Source: Caenicola sp034331105
GTDB lineage: Bacteria > Synergistota > Synergistia > Synergistales > Synergistaceae
Reading direction: 5' to 3'
Length of the DNA stretch: 64,000 nt
Assembly: GCA_034331105.1 (NCBI GenBank)
Contig: JAXQGB010000015.1
Coordinates: forward strand, 1-64,000
Every line of letters starts with the position of its first letter. Position 1 is the stretch's first letter. The notes under the pieces are model-generated. The model was not told the DNA's origin, searched no databases, and saw only the letters and a list, made by a program, of their open reading frames with translations. Below are positions 27,066 to 35,348 of this stretch, one piece after another. The translations under genes were made by a program, and so were the position numbers.

Positions 27066-27338
27066 TTGATAAAAGTCGGTTTTTTCGCAGATATCAGGTC
27101 TATGGTCGGCACCAAGGAGATAACGATGCCTTTAAGGCCGACACTTGGACTTCTCATGGATGACCTTAATGCAAAGTTCGGGAAAAATTTCCGTGATTTC
27201 TGCATGGACGGAGACAAGATATCCAAAAGGGTCAACATCCTTGTAAACGGCCACCACATGCTCCATCTCCAACAGGACGATACCCCCCTCAAAGACGGAG
27301 ACGACGTAAGGATCTTCCCGCTAATCGGCGGAGGCTAA
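27066..27338 (+). CDS. MoaD/ThiS-like sulfur carrier protein
   Basis: A 90-residue ubiquitin-like protein ending in the GG tail (FPLIGGG) that is activated by adenylation and carries sulfur as a thiocarboxylate. MoaD-type proteins donate sulfur for the molybdopterin dithiolene, the ligand needed by the tungsten enzyme encoded just upstream. The TTG start at 27066 follows AGGAGG. A separate terminator before it suggests its own promoter. Confidence 0.87.
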   Translation: MIKVGFFADIRSMVGTKEITMPLRPTLGLLMDDLNAKFGKNFRDFCMDGDKISKRVNILVNGHHMLHLQQDDTPLKDGDDVRIFPLIGGG

Positions 27339-27365
27339 AATACTTAAGTTCAAATCAGATAAAAT

Positions 27366-27408
27366 AAGAGCCCCGGACATCAGCTTAAACGTCCGGGGCT
27401 CTTTACAT
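27366..27408. terminator. Bidirectional terminator between moaD-like gene and cysS
   Basis: AAGAGCCCCGGAC and GTCCGGGGCTCTT form a 13-bp perfect stem with T/A runs on both sides, placed between convergent genes. Confidence 0.9.
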
Positions 27409-27422
27409 CTAAGTTTTCAGGG

Positions 27423-28826
27423 CTATATCTGTTTTTTCCAGCGTGCGCCCTGGGGCGTATCTTCTATGGTTATCCCTTTTGACGCCAGAAGATCCCTAAT
27501 TTCGTCAGATCTTTTAAAGTTTTTGGACTTCCTGGCTTCTGCCCTCTCATCAAGAAGTGCTTCTATTTCTGCGTCTGGCACTTCATCACACTCACTGTGA
27601 AAAAAGCCAAAGACGCAGTTAACATTATCGAAGAAATCCTTTGCAGACTTTAAGCCTTCTTCACAGAATCCGTCATTATCAGTCAGATGTACATTTACAG
27701 CCCTGACAACGTCAAAAACGCTGCCAAGTGCTCCTGCTGTGTTGAAATCGTCATCCATGGCATCCGTATACCCAAGGTAGGCCTTCGCCACAGCTTCAGC
27801 AAGGGCATTGTCCTTCCCGCATGACTTGCGGTTTGCCACAGCGAAATTAAGGTCGGCATAGCAGTTGTTGATCCTTTCAAGCGCGCTTTGAGCCTGGTCC
27901 AGACCCTCTTTAGAAAAATTGATGGGAGAGCGGTAGTGTGCGCTCAGCAGGAAGAAGCGGAGCACCAGAGGGTTGAATTTCTTTCTTATGTCTCTCACTG
28001 TCATGAAATTGCCGAGGGATTTCGACATCTTTTCTTTGTCGATCATTATGTATGCGTTATGGAGCCAGTATTTTACAAACTGGCACCCGGAAGCGCACTC
28101 AGACTGGGCTATCTCGTTCTCGTGGTGGGGGAATACAAGGTCGCTGCCTCCGCCGTGGATATCTATCGAGTCTCCGAGATACTTAGTGGACATTGCGCTG
28201 CATTCGATGTGCCAGCCCGGTCGGCCGTTGCCCCACGGACTCTCCCAGAAAGGTTCTTCCGGCTTGCTGGCCTTCCATAGTGCAAAATCAAGAGGATTGT
28301 TCTTTCTTTCATCCACTTCGATCCTTGCTCCGCTCACAAGCTCGTCTATGCTCTGTTTTGAGAGTTTTCCGTATTCCGGGAAACTGACTACCGAGAAGTA
28401 GACATCGCCGTCTTTTTCATAGGCGTGCCCTTTCTCTATGAGTGTCTTAACGATCTTGATGATCTCATCTATTTCGTGAGTAGCCCTGGGGTGGATATCA
28501 GCTCTCTTAATGCCAAGGGCGTCGGCATCCTCAAAATATTCCGCAATGAACCTTTCCGCCAGTTCAGGTACAGTTATTCCCATCTCGTGTGCGCGTCTTA
28601 TCATTTTGTCGTCTATGTCGGTGAAATTCTGGACAAACGTCACCTCGTAGCCGGTCGCCTCAAGATATCTCCTGAAAAGGTCAAAGAGAACAAAAGGCCT
28701 CGCGTTGCCGATGTGGAAAAAATCGTATACAGTAGGTCCGCAGACGTAAAATCTGACCTTGCATTTTTCTATTGGTTCAAACGGTTCTTTTTTTCTCGTT
28801 AGATCGTTATAAACTACCAGAGCCAT
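27423..28826 (-). CDS. cysS: Cysteinyl-tRNA synthetase
   Basis: CysS is a class Ia synthetase. The HIGH-type motif appears as FFHIGNARPF (about residue 36) and the KMSKS motif as KMSKSLGN (about 268). The zinc-site cysteine in CGPTVYD and the ECSAMS segment are also visible. Length is 467. AGGAGGTG precedes the ATG on the minus strand. It is the only large minus-strand gene among the core genes and diverges from uvrC. Confidence 0.97.
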   Translation of the reverse strand: MALVVYNDLTRKKEPFEPIEKCKVRFYVCGPTVYDFFHIGNARPFVLFDLFRRYLEATGYEVTFVQNFTDIDDKMIRRAHEMGITVPELAERFIAEYFEDADALGIKRADIHPRATHEIDEIIKIVKTLIEKGHAYEKDGDVYFSVVSFPEYGKLSKQSIDELVSGARIEVDERKNNPLDFALWKASKPEEPFWESPWGNGRPGWHIECSAMSTKYLGDSIDIHGGGSDLVFPHHENEIAQSECASGCQFVKYWLHNAYIMIDKEKMSKSLGNFMTVRDIRKKFNPLVLRFFLLSAHYRSPINFSKEGLDQAQSALERINNCYADLNFAVANRKSCGKDNALAEAVAKAYLGYTDAMDDDFNTAGALGSVFDVVRAVNVHLTDNDGFCEEGLKSAKDFFDNVNCVFGFFHSECDEVPDAEIEALLDERAEARKSKNFKRSDEIRDLLASKGITIEDTPQGARWKKQI

Positions 28827-28914
28827 TGTGGCACCTCCTGAATGCTACTTTAACCATACTATGATATCCTATACCATGAGCCTGACATCAGCAATCACGG
28901 AAAGGAATTTTTTT

Positions 28915-30390
28915 TTGAAAAGAGAAGACCTTCTTAATCATATTAAAGCATTTCCGGATAAACCCGGAGTATATATGATGCGTGATCCGGACGGCAAAAT
29001 AATTTACGTAGGCAAAGCGAAATCCCTCAAGAAAAGGGTCTCTTCATATTTTCGCCACTCCAACTTCGCTTCGCCCAGGCTGAGGAAACTCGTGGAAACT
29101 ATATCCGACATATCTACTATCAGGACAGAGACGGAGATAGAGGCACTTATCCTCGAAAACAGACTTATAAAATTGTATCAGCCCTTCTTCAATATCGACC
29201 TCAAAATGAACGAACGTTATGCATATATAAAGGTCACATCAGAGAAATTCCCGCGTATTGTGGTCACGAGGCATAAGCAGGATGACGGAGCAGTTTATAT
29301 AGGCCCGTTCGTGAGAGTTTCCGAGGTGAGGGAACTCCTTCGACTAATAGAGCGCTATCTCCCATTGCGTTACTGCAAGGGGGAAATAAAAGAGCCAAAC
29401 AAAAAGGTCCGTCCATGCATGAGGCATTCCCTTGGACACTGCCTTGCGCCCTGTGCCGGGCTTTGCACTGAAAATGAGTACAGGGAAAGGGCAGCGGATG
29501 TAATTATGATGCTGCAGGGCAAAGGTCTGGAGCTAGTCGAAAAACTTAGAAAAAAAATGGACAAGTCGGCACAAAACCTTGAATTTGAAGAGGCAGCGGC
29601 ACTTCGGGACACGATAAGGGCTATCTGGAGAGTCAGCCGCCAGCGAAACAACATTCCGGAGATCGAGGCAGGCAGGGACAACTTCTGGGAGACTCTGAAC
29701 CGTCTTCAGGATACTTTGAAACTGCCCATGCTTCCATGGAGAATAGATGGTTTCGACATATCACACACCGCAGGGAAAGAGACAGTAGGTGTAGTTGTCG
29801 TCTTTGAGCAGGGATACCCGAACACCTCCCTGTACAGAAGGTTCAACATAAAGACTGTCGAGGGCATAGATGACTTCAGATCTATGAAGGAGACTCTGCT
29901 TAGGAGATATAAAAGGTGCATGGACGGACAGGAGCCGATGCCCCAGCTTATCCTGATCGATGGCGGTCCGGTACAGCTTGAATTCGCAATGGAGGCTTTG
30001 AAGGAACTTGGGATCATTGGCATACCGATAATTTCCCTGGCCAAAGAAAATGAGGAAATATATATACCGGATCAAAAGGTACCCATACGCCTTGATCACA
30101 CAGATCCTGCCCTGAGGCTTCTGCAGCATGTAAGGGACGAATCTCACAGATATGCAATAACATCCCACAGGGCTGCCAGGGGCAAAAATTTCAGGAGAAG
30201 CAAACTTGAGGATGTTCCCGGAGTGGGAAGGACCAAGGCAGCTCAGCTCATAACAAAGTTTGGAAGTACAAGAGCTATAATGGATATCGCCGAGGAAGAT
30301 CTGGCTTCAGCGCCGGGGATCGGCAGGACGTTGGCTAAAAGGATACAGGAACATCTCAGGCAGGCAGATGAAGGGAGTCCGGAAAATTGA
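28915..30390 (+). CDS. uvrC: Excinuclease ABC subunit C, compact form
   Basis: UvrC makes both incisions in nucleotide excision repair. The GIY-YIG nuclease is present (KPGVYMM to IIYVGKAKSLKKRV, first 90 residues), then a Cys4 region (CKG-CMRHSLGHCLAPC) that binds a [4Fe-4S] cluster in homologues, the UvrB-binding coiled coil, the RNase H-like nuclease core starting at DGFDISH, and a double helix-hairpin-helix end. At 491 residues it is about 120 shorter than usual: the stretch between the UVR motif and the RNase H core is missing. The TTG at 28915 has AAAGGA upstream; an ATG at 28876 is possible. Confidence 0.93.
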   Translation: MKREDLLNHIKAFPDKPGVYMMRDPDGKIIYVGKAKSLKKRVSSYFRHSNFASPRLRKLVETISDISTIRTETEIEALILENRLIKLYQPFFNIDLKMNERYAYIKVTSEKFPRIVVTRHKQDDGAVYIGPFVRVSEVRELLRLIERYLPLRYCKGEIKEPNKKVRPCMRHSLGHCLAPCAGLCTENEYRERAADVIMMLQGKGLELVEKLRKKMDKSAQNLEFEEAAALRDTIRAIWRVSRQRNNIPEIEAGRDNFWETLNRLQDTLKLPMLPWRIDGFDISHTAGKETVGVVVVFEQGYPNTSLYRRFNIKTVEGIDDFRSMKETLLRRYKRCMDGQEPMPQLILIDGGPVQLEFAMEALKELGIIGIPIISLAKENEEIYIPDQKVPIRLDHTDPALRLLQHVRDESHRYAITSHRAARGKNFRRSKLEDVPGVGRTKAAQLITKFGSTRAIMDIAEEDLASAPGIGRTLAKRIQEHLRQADEGSPEN

Positions 30391-31493
30391 CCTCTCATGA
30401 TCAGAAGATGCAGGATGAACACTATATGAGGACGGCGCTTTCCTTGGCATTGAACGGCACCGGCACTGTCAGTCCCAACCCCCGGGTCGGATGCGTTATA
30501 GTCCGTGATTCAAAAATAATCGGCACAGGGTGGCATAAGTGCTGCGGAGAACCTCACGCGGAGGTAGAAGCGGTCAGGAATGCCGGCGGGAATATAAAAG
30601 GTTCCACCGTATACGTCAACCTTGAACCATGCTGCCATCAGGGAAGGACTCCTCCATGTGCGCCAATGCTGATCGAAAAAGGAGTTGCACGTGTTGTTAT
30701 CGGAATGACAGATCCTAACCCCATAGTGGACTGCCGCGGAGAAAACATGCTCCTGGATGCCGGGATAGAGGTAACAAGCGGAGTTCTTGAAAAAGAGTCA
30801 AAATGGATAAACAGGGGATTCATAAGAAGGATGAGAAACAAACGTCCATGGATCACCATAAAAATTGCAGCTTCAATAGATGGGAACATTGCTCTGAAGA
30901 ACGGGACAAGCAAATGGATAACGGGTGAAAGCTCAAGACAGAAAGTCCATATGATGAGAGCTGAGAACGATGCTCTGCTTAGCGGGGCCGGAACTGTCAT
31001 TGCAGATGACCCGACGTTTACGGTCAGAGAAGCTGACGGAAGGACGCCTAAAAGGGTGATCCTTGACAGAAGGCTGAACACCCCGTTATCGGCAGCAATT
31101 TTTAAGGAAAAGGACCTGATCTTCTTAACTGCCAGTTGTGCGTCAACTGAAAAGATCACCGGGATCAGGGAGCTTGGTGCTGAGGTTTACACTATAGATG
31201 CGCATGAATGCAGTGAGTTGGAATTTGTTATGGCTAAATTGTGTGAAATAGGTGTAAACTATCTGATGGTCGAATGCGGAGCTAAACTGACAAGCTCACT
31301 GCTAAGATCCGGTCTGGCCGATGAGATATCATTGTTTATGGCGCCAAAGATCCTGGGCAGCGGCATACACTTTTCCGAATACCTGGAGCTTGGCATGCTG
31401 GATGATGCAATTAAAATTAAAGATATCAAGACCTCCGCCTGCGGGGATGACATATGGATCAGGGGTGTGTTTTCATGTTCACCGGACTTATAG
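30387..31493 (+). CDS. ribD: Bifunctional riboflavin deaminase/reductase RibD
   Basis: RibD carries out the second and third steps of riboflavin synthesis. The N-terminal deaminase has the zinc motif HAEVEAV (about residue 52) and PCCHQGRTPPC (about 82). The C-terminal reductase domain starts near IKIAASIDG. Length is 368. The TTG start overlaps the uvrC stop; an ATG at 30408 is an alternative. No FMN riboswitch precedes the rib genes. Confidence 0.95.
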   Translation: MTSHDQKMQDEHYMRTALSLALNGTGTVSPNPRVGCVIVRDSKIIGTGWHKCCGEPHAEVEAVRNAGGNIKGSTVYVNLEPCCHQGRTPPCAPMLIEKGVARVVIGMTDPNPIVDCRGENMLLDAGIEVTSGVLEKESKWINRGFIRRMRNKRPWITIKIAASIDGNIALKNGTSKWITGESSRQKVHMMRAENDALLSGAGTVIADDPTFTVREADGRTPKRVILDRRLNTPLSAAIFKEKDLIFLTASCASTEKITGIRELGAEVYTIDAHECSELEFVMAKLCEIGVNYLMVECGAKLTSSLLRSGLADEISLFMAPKILGSGIHFSEYLELGMLDDAIKIKDIKTSACGDDIWIRGVFSCSPDL

Positions 31494-32140
31494 AGACAAT
31501 AGGCAAAATTTCTGCGATACATCCCAGGGGCGATGTCTGGCAGCTCGACATTGAAGCGCCCAAGATAGCCGGGGAGCTGCGTATCGGCGATTCCGTATCG
31601 ATCTCAGGCTCGTGCAGCACGGTAGTCCGGTCTGACAACAGATCCTTCAGCATAGAGATAATGGAAGAGACGCGAAAGAAGACAAAACTAGGAGATTTTA
31701 AAAACGGCTCAAAAGTAAACCTTGAAAGGGCTATGAGACTTGATTCAAGACTTGACGGTCACATCGTTTCCGGTCATATAGACGGGCTTGCCAAGGTAGA
31801 TAAAATTGAAAAATATCCCGAGACAATGAAATATTATTTTAATGCCGGTCCTGATATACTATCCGGTATCGTTTCCAAAGGCTCAGTCGCAATAGACGGA
31901 ATAAGCCTCACGGTAATAGATGTGACCACTGATACCTTTTCAGTCGGCATAATTCCTACAACTATCTCGGAAACTACACTTTCAGAACTCAGAGAGGGCG
32001 ATGCCGTAAATATTGAAACAGATATCCTTGGTAAATATATAACTAAATTTTTGAGTACTCGTTTTTCCGACGCCGATAGAGGCGGGGAGATGAAAAATTC
32101 CCTTACATGGGATAAACTTGTAAAATATGGTTGGGTCTAG
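31475..32140 (+). CDS. ribE: Riboflavin synthase alpha chain
   Basis: The enzyme converts two 6,7-dimethyl-8-ribityllumazine molecules to riboflavin. It starts with the family hallmark MFTGLIE and has two lumazine-binding repeats, each with an SG-C/V-ST or VAIDGISLTV motif and a GHIVSGHIDG segment. Length is 221. The ATG at 31475 lies inside the end of ribD, 19 bp before its stop. Confidence 0.96.
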   Translation: MFTGLIETIGKISAIHPRGDVWQLDIEAPKIAGELRIGDSVSISGSCSTVVRSDNRSFSIEIMEETRKKTKLGDFKNGSKVNLERAMRLDSRLDGHIVSGHIDGLAKVDKIEKYPETMKYYFNAGPDILSGIVSKGSVAIDGISLTVIDVTTDTFSVGIIPTTISETTLSELREGDAVNIETDILGKYITKFLSTRFSDADRGGEMKNSLTWDKLVKYGWV

Positions 32141-32155
32141 GGGGATCAGCAGAGA

Positions 32156-33400
32156 ATGTTCAACACTATCGAAGAAGCAATAAATGAAATCAAACAGGGG
32201 AAAATGATAATCGTCGTAGACGACGAAAACAGGGAAAATGAGGGTGACCTCGTTATGGCGGCAGACTGCTGCAGGACAGAGGACATCAATTTCATGATAA
32301 AAAATGCAAGAGGGCTCGTCTGTGTGCCGATAGGTGCCGAACAGGCTAAAAAGCTCCAGCTCAATCCTATGGTGGAGCACAACACCGATTCTCACGGAAC
32401 AGCATTCACAGTCTCAGTTGACCACGTAAAAGACACAACGACAGGAATATCAGCCGCGGAAAGGGCTATTACAGCCAAAGCCCTGGCAAACCCGCTTTCA
32501 AGGGCCGAAGATTTTCACAGGCCGGGACACATTTTCCCCTTAGTGGCACGTCACGGGGGAGTCCTAAAAAGAGCGGGACACACTGAGGCAGCTGTAGACC
32601 TCTCGCGTATGGCCGGATTTAACGAAGGCGGAGTGATATGCGAGATCATGAACGAGGACGGAAGCATGGCAAGGCTGCCGCAGCTTCTTGATTTTGCCAA
32701 AAAACATGAAATGAAGATCATTACAGTTGAGAATCTTATCCGTCACCGCGTGATGAGGGAAAAATTTGTCCGCAGGGAAGCAACAGTCCACTTGCCGACG
32801 GCCTGGGGAGATTTTGTATGTCATGCATACACCAGCCCTTACGGCGACAACCCGGGCGCACTGCATCTTGCCCTTGTCAAAGGGGAGATAGACGGAGTGG
32901 ATGATGTTCTGGTCCGTGTGCACTCAGAGTGTTTCACCGGAGACCTTCTCGGTTCGCTCAGATGCGACTGCGGTCCCCAGCTCCACAAAGCGATGATGAT
33001 GATAGAAAAAGCAGGAAGGGGAGTCCTTCTCTACATGAGACAAGAAGGACGGGGCATCGGACTTCTTGCCAAACTGAAAGCCTATGAGCTTCAGGAAAAG
33101 GGCATGGACACTGTCGAGGCGAACGTTGCCCTTGGCTATGCCCCGGATTCCAGGGATTACGGAGTTGGTGCCCAGATACTGGCAGACCTCGGACTCAGAA
33201 AGATCAGGCTCATGACCAACAACCCTGTTAAGATAACAGGGCTCAAAGGGTACGGGCTTGAAATCACTGAAAGGATCCCTATCGAGGTCGATTCAAACCC
33301 GTTCAACGAAAAATATCTCAATACAAAGGTCCGCAAGATGGGGCACGTAATAAGTAACTCTATGTGCAAAGAGTTGGAAAAGGAAGAAGCAAAACAGTAA
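32156..33400 (+). CDS. ribBA: Bifunctional RibBA (DHBP synthase / GTP cyclohydrolase II)
   Basis: The N-terminal half (residues about 1-200) is 3,4-dihydroxy-2-butanone-4-phosphate synthase, with DDENRENEGDLV and the RPGHIFPL signature. The C-terminal half is GTP cyclohydrolase II, with VHSECFTGDLLGSLRCDCG (zinc cysteines, about 260), RQEGRGIGL and TNNPVK. It supplies both precursors of the pathway. Length is 414. Confidence 0.97.
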   Translation: MFNTIEEAINEIKQGKMIIVVDDENRENEGDLVMAADCCRTEDINFMIKNARGLVCVPIGAEQAKKLQLNPMVEHNTDSHGTAFTVSVDHVKDTTTGISAAERAITAKALANPLSRAEDFHRPGHIFPLVARHGGVLKRAGHTEAAVDLSRMAGFNEGGVICEIMNEDGSMARLPQLLDFAKKHEMKIITVENLIRHRVMREKFVRREATVHLPTAWGDFVCHAYTSPYGDNPGALHLALVKGEIDGVDDVLVRVHSECFTGDLLGSLRCDCGPQLHKAMMMIEKAGRGVLLYMRQEGRGIGLLAKLKAYELQEKGMDTVEANVALGYAPDSRDYGVGAQILADLGLRKIRLMTNNPVKITGLKGYGLEITERIPIEVDSNPFNEKYLNTKVRKMGHVISNSMCKELEKEEAKQ

Positions 33401-33438
33401 CATCCATCTATCAAAACTTTTGAAGGGGAGAATTAAAA

Positions 33439-33924
33439 ATGAAAACAGTCCAGGGTAATATGATCGGGAGCGGTCTTCGTTTCGCAATTATAGCGTCCAG
33501 ATTCAATGAGCTTATCACCTCAAAACTTATTGAAGGAGCAAAAGATGCGCTTTCACGCCATGATGTGCGCCATCAGGATATAGATGTCTACTGGACGCCG
33601 GGAGCGTGGGAACAGCCTGTAGTAGCAAAAGAGATAGCAATGAGCGGCAAATATGACGCCATAATTACTCTGGGTGCTGTCATCCGCGGAGACACCACGC
33701 ACCATGAGTATGTTGCAGGCGAGGCAGCAAAAGGACTTGCCCATGTAGGGCTTGAACACCGCATCCCTGTAGCGTTTGGGATAATCACATGCGACAACCT
33801 CGAACAGGCTCTTGCCCGCTCAGGCAGCAAAGCCGGAAACAAAGGAGCTGACGCTGCCCTTGCTGCTCTTGAGACTGCCAATCTTCTCAGGGAAGTGCGC
33901 AAGGACAGGGGAGCTGATGCATAA
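33439..33924 (+). CDS. ribH: 6,7-dimethyl-8-ribityllumazine synthase
   Basis: RibH joins the RibB and RibD products into lumazine. Motifs include ASRFNELIT, PGAWEQPV, GAVIRGDTTHHEYV (catalytic His, about residue 88) and FGIITCDNLEQA. Length is 161. An AAGGGG ribosome-binding site precedes the ATG. It overlaps serS by one base. Confidence 0.97.
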   Translation: MKTVQGNMIGSGLRFAIIASRFNELITSKLIEGAKDALSRHDVRHQDIDVYWTPGAWEQPVVAKEIAMSGKYDAIITLGAVIRGDTTHHEYVAGEAAKGLAHVGLEHRIPVAFGIITCDNLEQALARSGSKAGNKGADAALAALETANLLREVRKDRGADA

Positions 33925-35195
33925 TGCTTGACATCAAATGGATGAGGGAGAACACTGAAGAATTTGCCGTGATGCTGGCAAACAGGAATTACTCCTTCCC
34001 ACTTGACCGCTTTATAGAGCTTGACTCCGTGCGCAGGGAGACCCTCCTGGAAGCTGAGGCCCTGAAAGAAAAACGCAACGCAGGGGCAAAAGAGGTCGGG
34101 ATGAAAAAGAAAGCCGGTGAAAATGCCGACGGGCTCATGGAAGAGATGCGCCTTATCGGTGAGAAGGTCAAGGAGCTGGACGAAAAAGTCGGGACCATTG
34201 AAGCCGAACTTGACGACCTTGCGATGAGGATACCCAACAAACCTCATGATTCAGTTCCTATAGGAGCAGATGAAAAAGACAACATCGAAATAAGAAAACA
34301 CGGTAAACCCCGTGAATTCTCTTTTGAACCGAAAGCTCACTGGGACCTGGGGGAACCTCTGGGGATAATGGACTTTGAAAAGGGAGTCCAGCTAGCTGAG
34401 AGCCGTTTTACTGTGCTCAAAGGCTCCGGGGCAAGACTCGAAAGAGCTCTTATGAACTTCATGCTTGACCTTCATACGACCCAGCATGGATTTACTGAGA
34501 TAGCACCTCCGATACTGGTAAACACAGGTACGATGAGCGGAACAGGACAGCTTCCAAAGTTTGCCGAGGACCTTTATAAATGTGCCAATGACGACCTCTG
34601 GCTGATCCCCACAGCTGAAGTGCCTCTGACAAATCTGCATGCCGGCGAGATCATGAACGAGTCCGACCTGCCTAAATTCTACTGCGCCTTTACCCCATGC
34701 TTCAGGCGCGAAGCAGGCAGCTACGGCCGCGATATGAGGGGCATGCTCAGGCAGCATCAGTTCGACAAGGTCGAAATGGTAAAGCTGAGCACTCCTGAAA
34801 AAAGCTACGATGAGCTCGAGCATATGACGAACTGCGCAGAAAAAGTCCTCCAGCTGCTGGGTATCCCATACAGGGTAATTTGCCTCTGCACCGGAGATAT
34901 GGGCTTTGGTGCGGCGAAAACATATGATATCGAAGTATGGCTCCCAAGTCAGAACTGCTACCGCGAGATCAGCTCCTGCAGCAATTGCGAAGATTTCCAG
35001 GCAAGAAGGATGGGTACCAAGTACCGCCCCGCAGCCGGAACCAAGCCTCGGTTTGTACACACACTAAACGGATCCGGAATTGCAATAGGCAGATGCCTCA
35101 TCGCTCTGATGGAGAATTATCAGAACGAAGATGGAAGCATAACCGTTCCGGAGGCCCTGCGTCCTTACGCAGGAGGCATGGAGATCGTAAAATAA
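33924..35195 (+). CDS. serS: Seryl-tRNA synthetase
   Basis: A class II synthetase with an N-terminal tRNA-binding coiled coil (residues about 28-100). Motif 2 is FRREAGSYGRDMRGMLRQHQFDKVE (about 258) and motif 3 is GSGIAIGRCLIALMEN (about 382). Besides serine tRNAs it would charge the tRNA-Sec found at 14015-14111 with serine, the first step in selenocysteine synthesis. Length is 423. Confidence 0.97.
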   Translation: MLDIKWMRENTEEFAVMLANRNYSFPLDRFIELDSVRRETLLEAEALKEKRNAGAKEVGMKKKAGENADGLMEEMRLIGEKVKELDEKVGTIEAELDDLAMRIPNKPHDSVPIGADEKDNIEIRKHGKPREFSFEPKAHWDLGEPLGIMDFEKGVQLAESRFTVLKGSGARLERALMNFMLDLHTTQHGFTEIAPPILVNTGTMSGTGQLPKFAEDLYKCANDDLWLIPTAEVPLTNLHAGEIMNESDLPKFYCAFTPCFRREAGSYGRDMRGMLRQHQFDKVEMVKLSTPEKSYDELEHMTNCAEKVLQLLGIPYRVICLCTGDMGFGAAKTYDIEVWLPSQNCYREISSCSNCEDFQARRMGTKYRPAAGTKPRFVHTLNGSGIAIGRCLIALMENYQNEDGSITVPEALRPYAGGMEIVK

Positions 35196-35222
35196 GGATC
35201 ATAATTTTTTGATGGATCAGTC

Positions 35223-35255
35223 AAGTCAGGGGTGAGCATTACCCCTGACTTTTAT
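35223..35255 (+). terminator. Terminator after serS
   Basis: GTCAGGGGT and ACCCCTGAC form a 9-bp stem with loop GAGCATT, followed by TTTTATT. Confidence 0.85.
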
Positions 35256-35348
35256 TCTGTTTCCCTTTTTTTATAAAGGCAAACATGGTAGGATAGACAG
35301 TGGGCAGAGACTCACTCCGCCTATGACCAAACGGAGGAACGACCATTA

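Noticed and set aside
30300..30390. FMN riboswitch before ribD
   Set aside because: ribD overlaps uvrC and no RFN element consensus is visible upstream of any rib gene.
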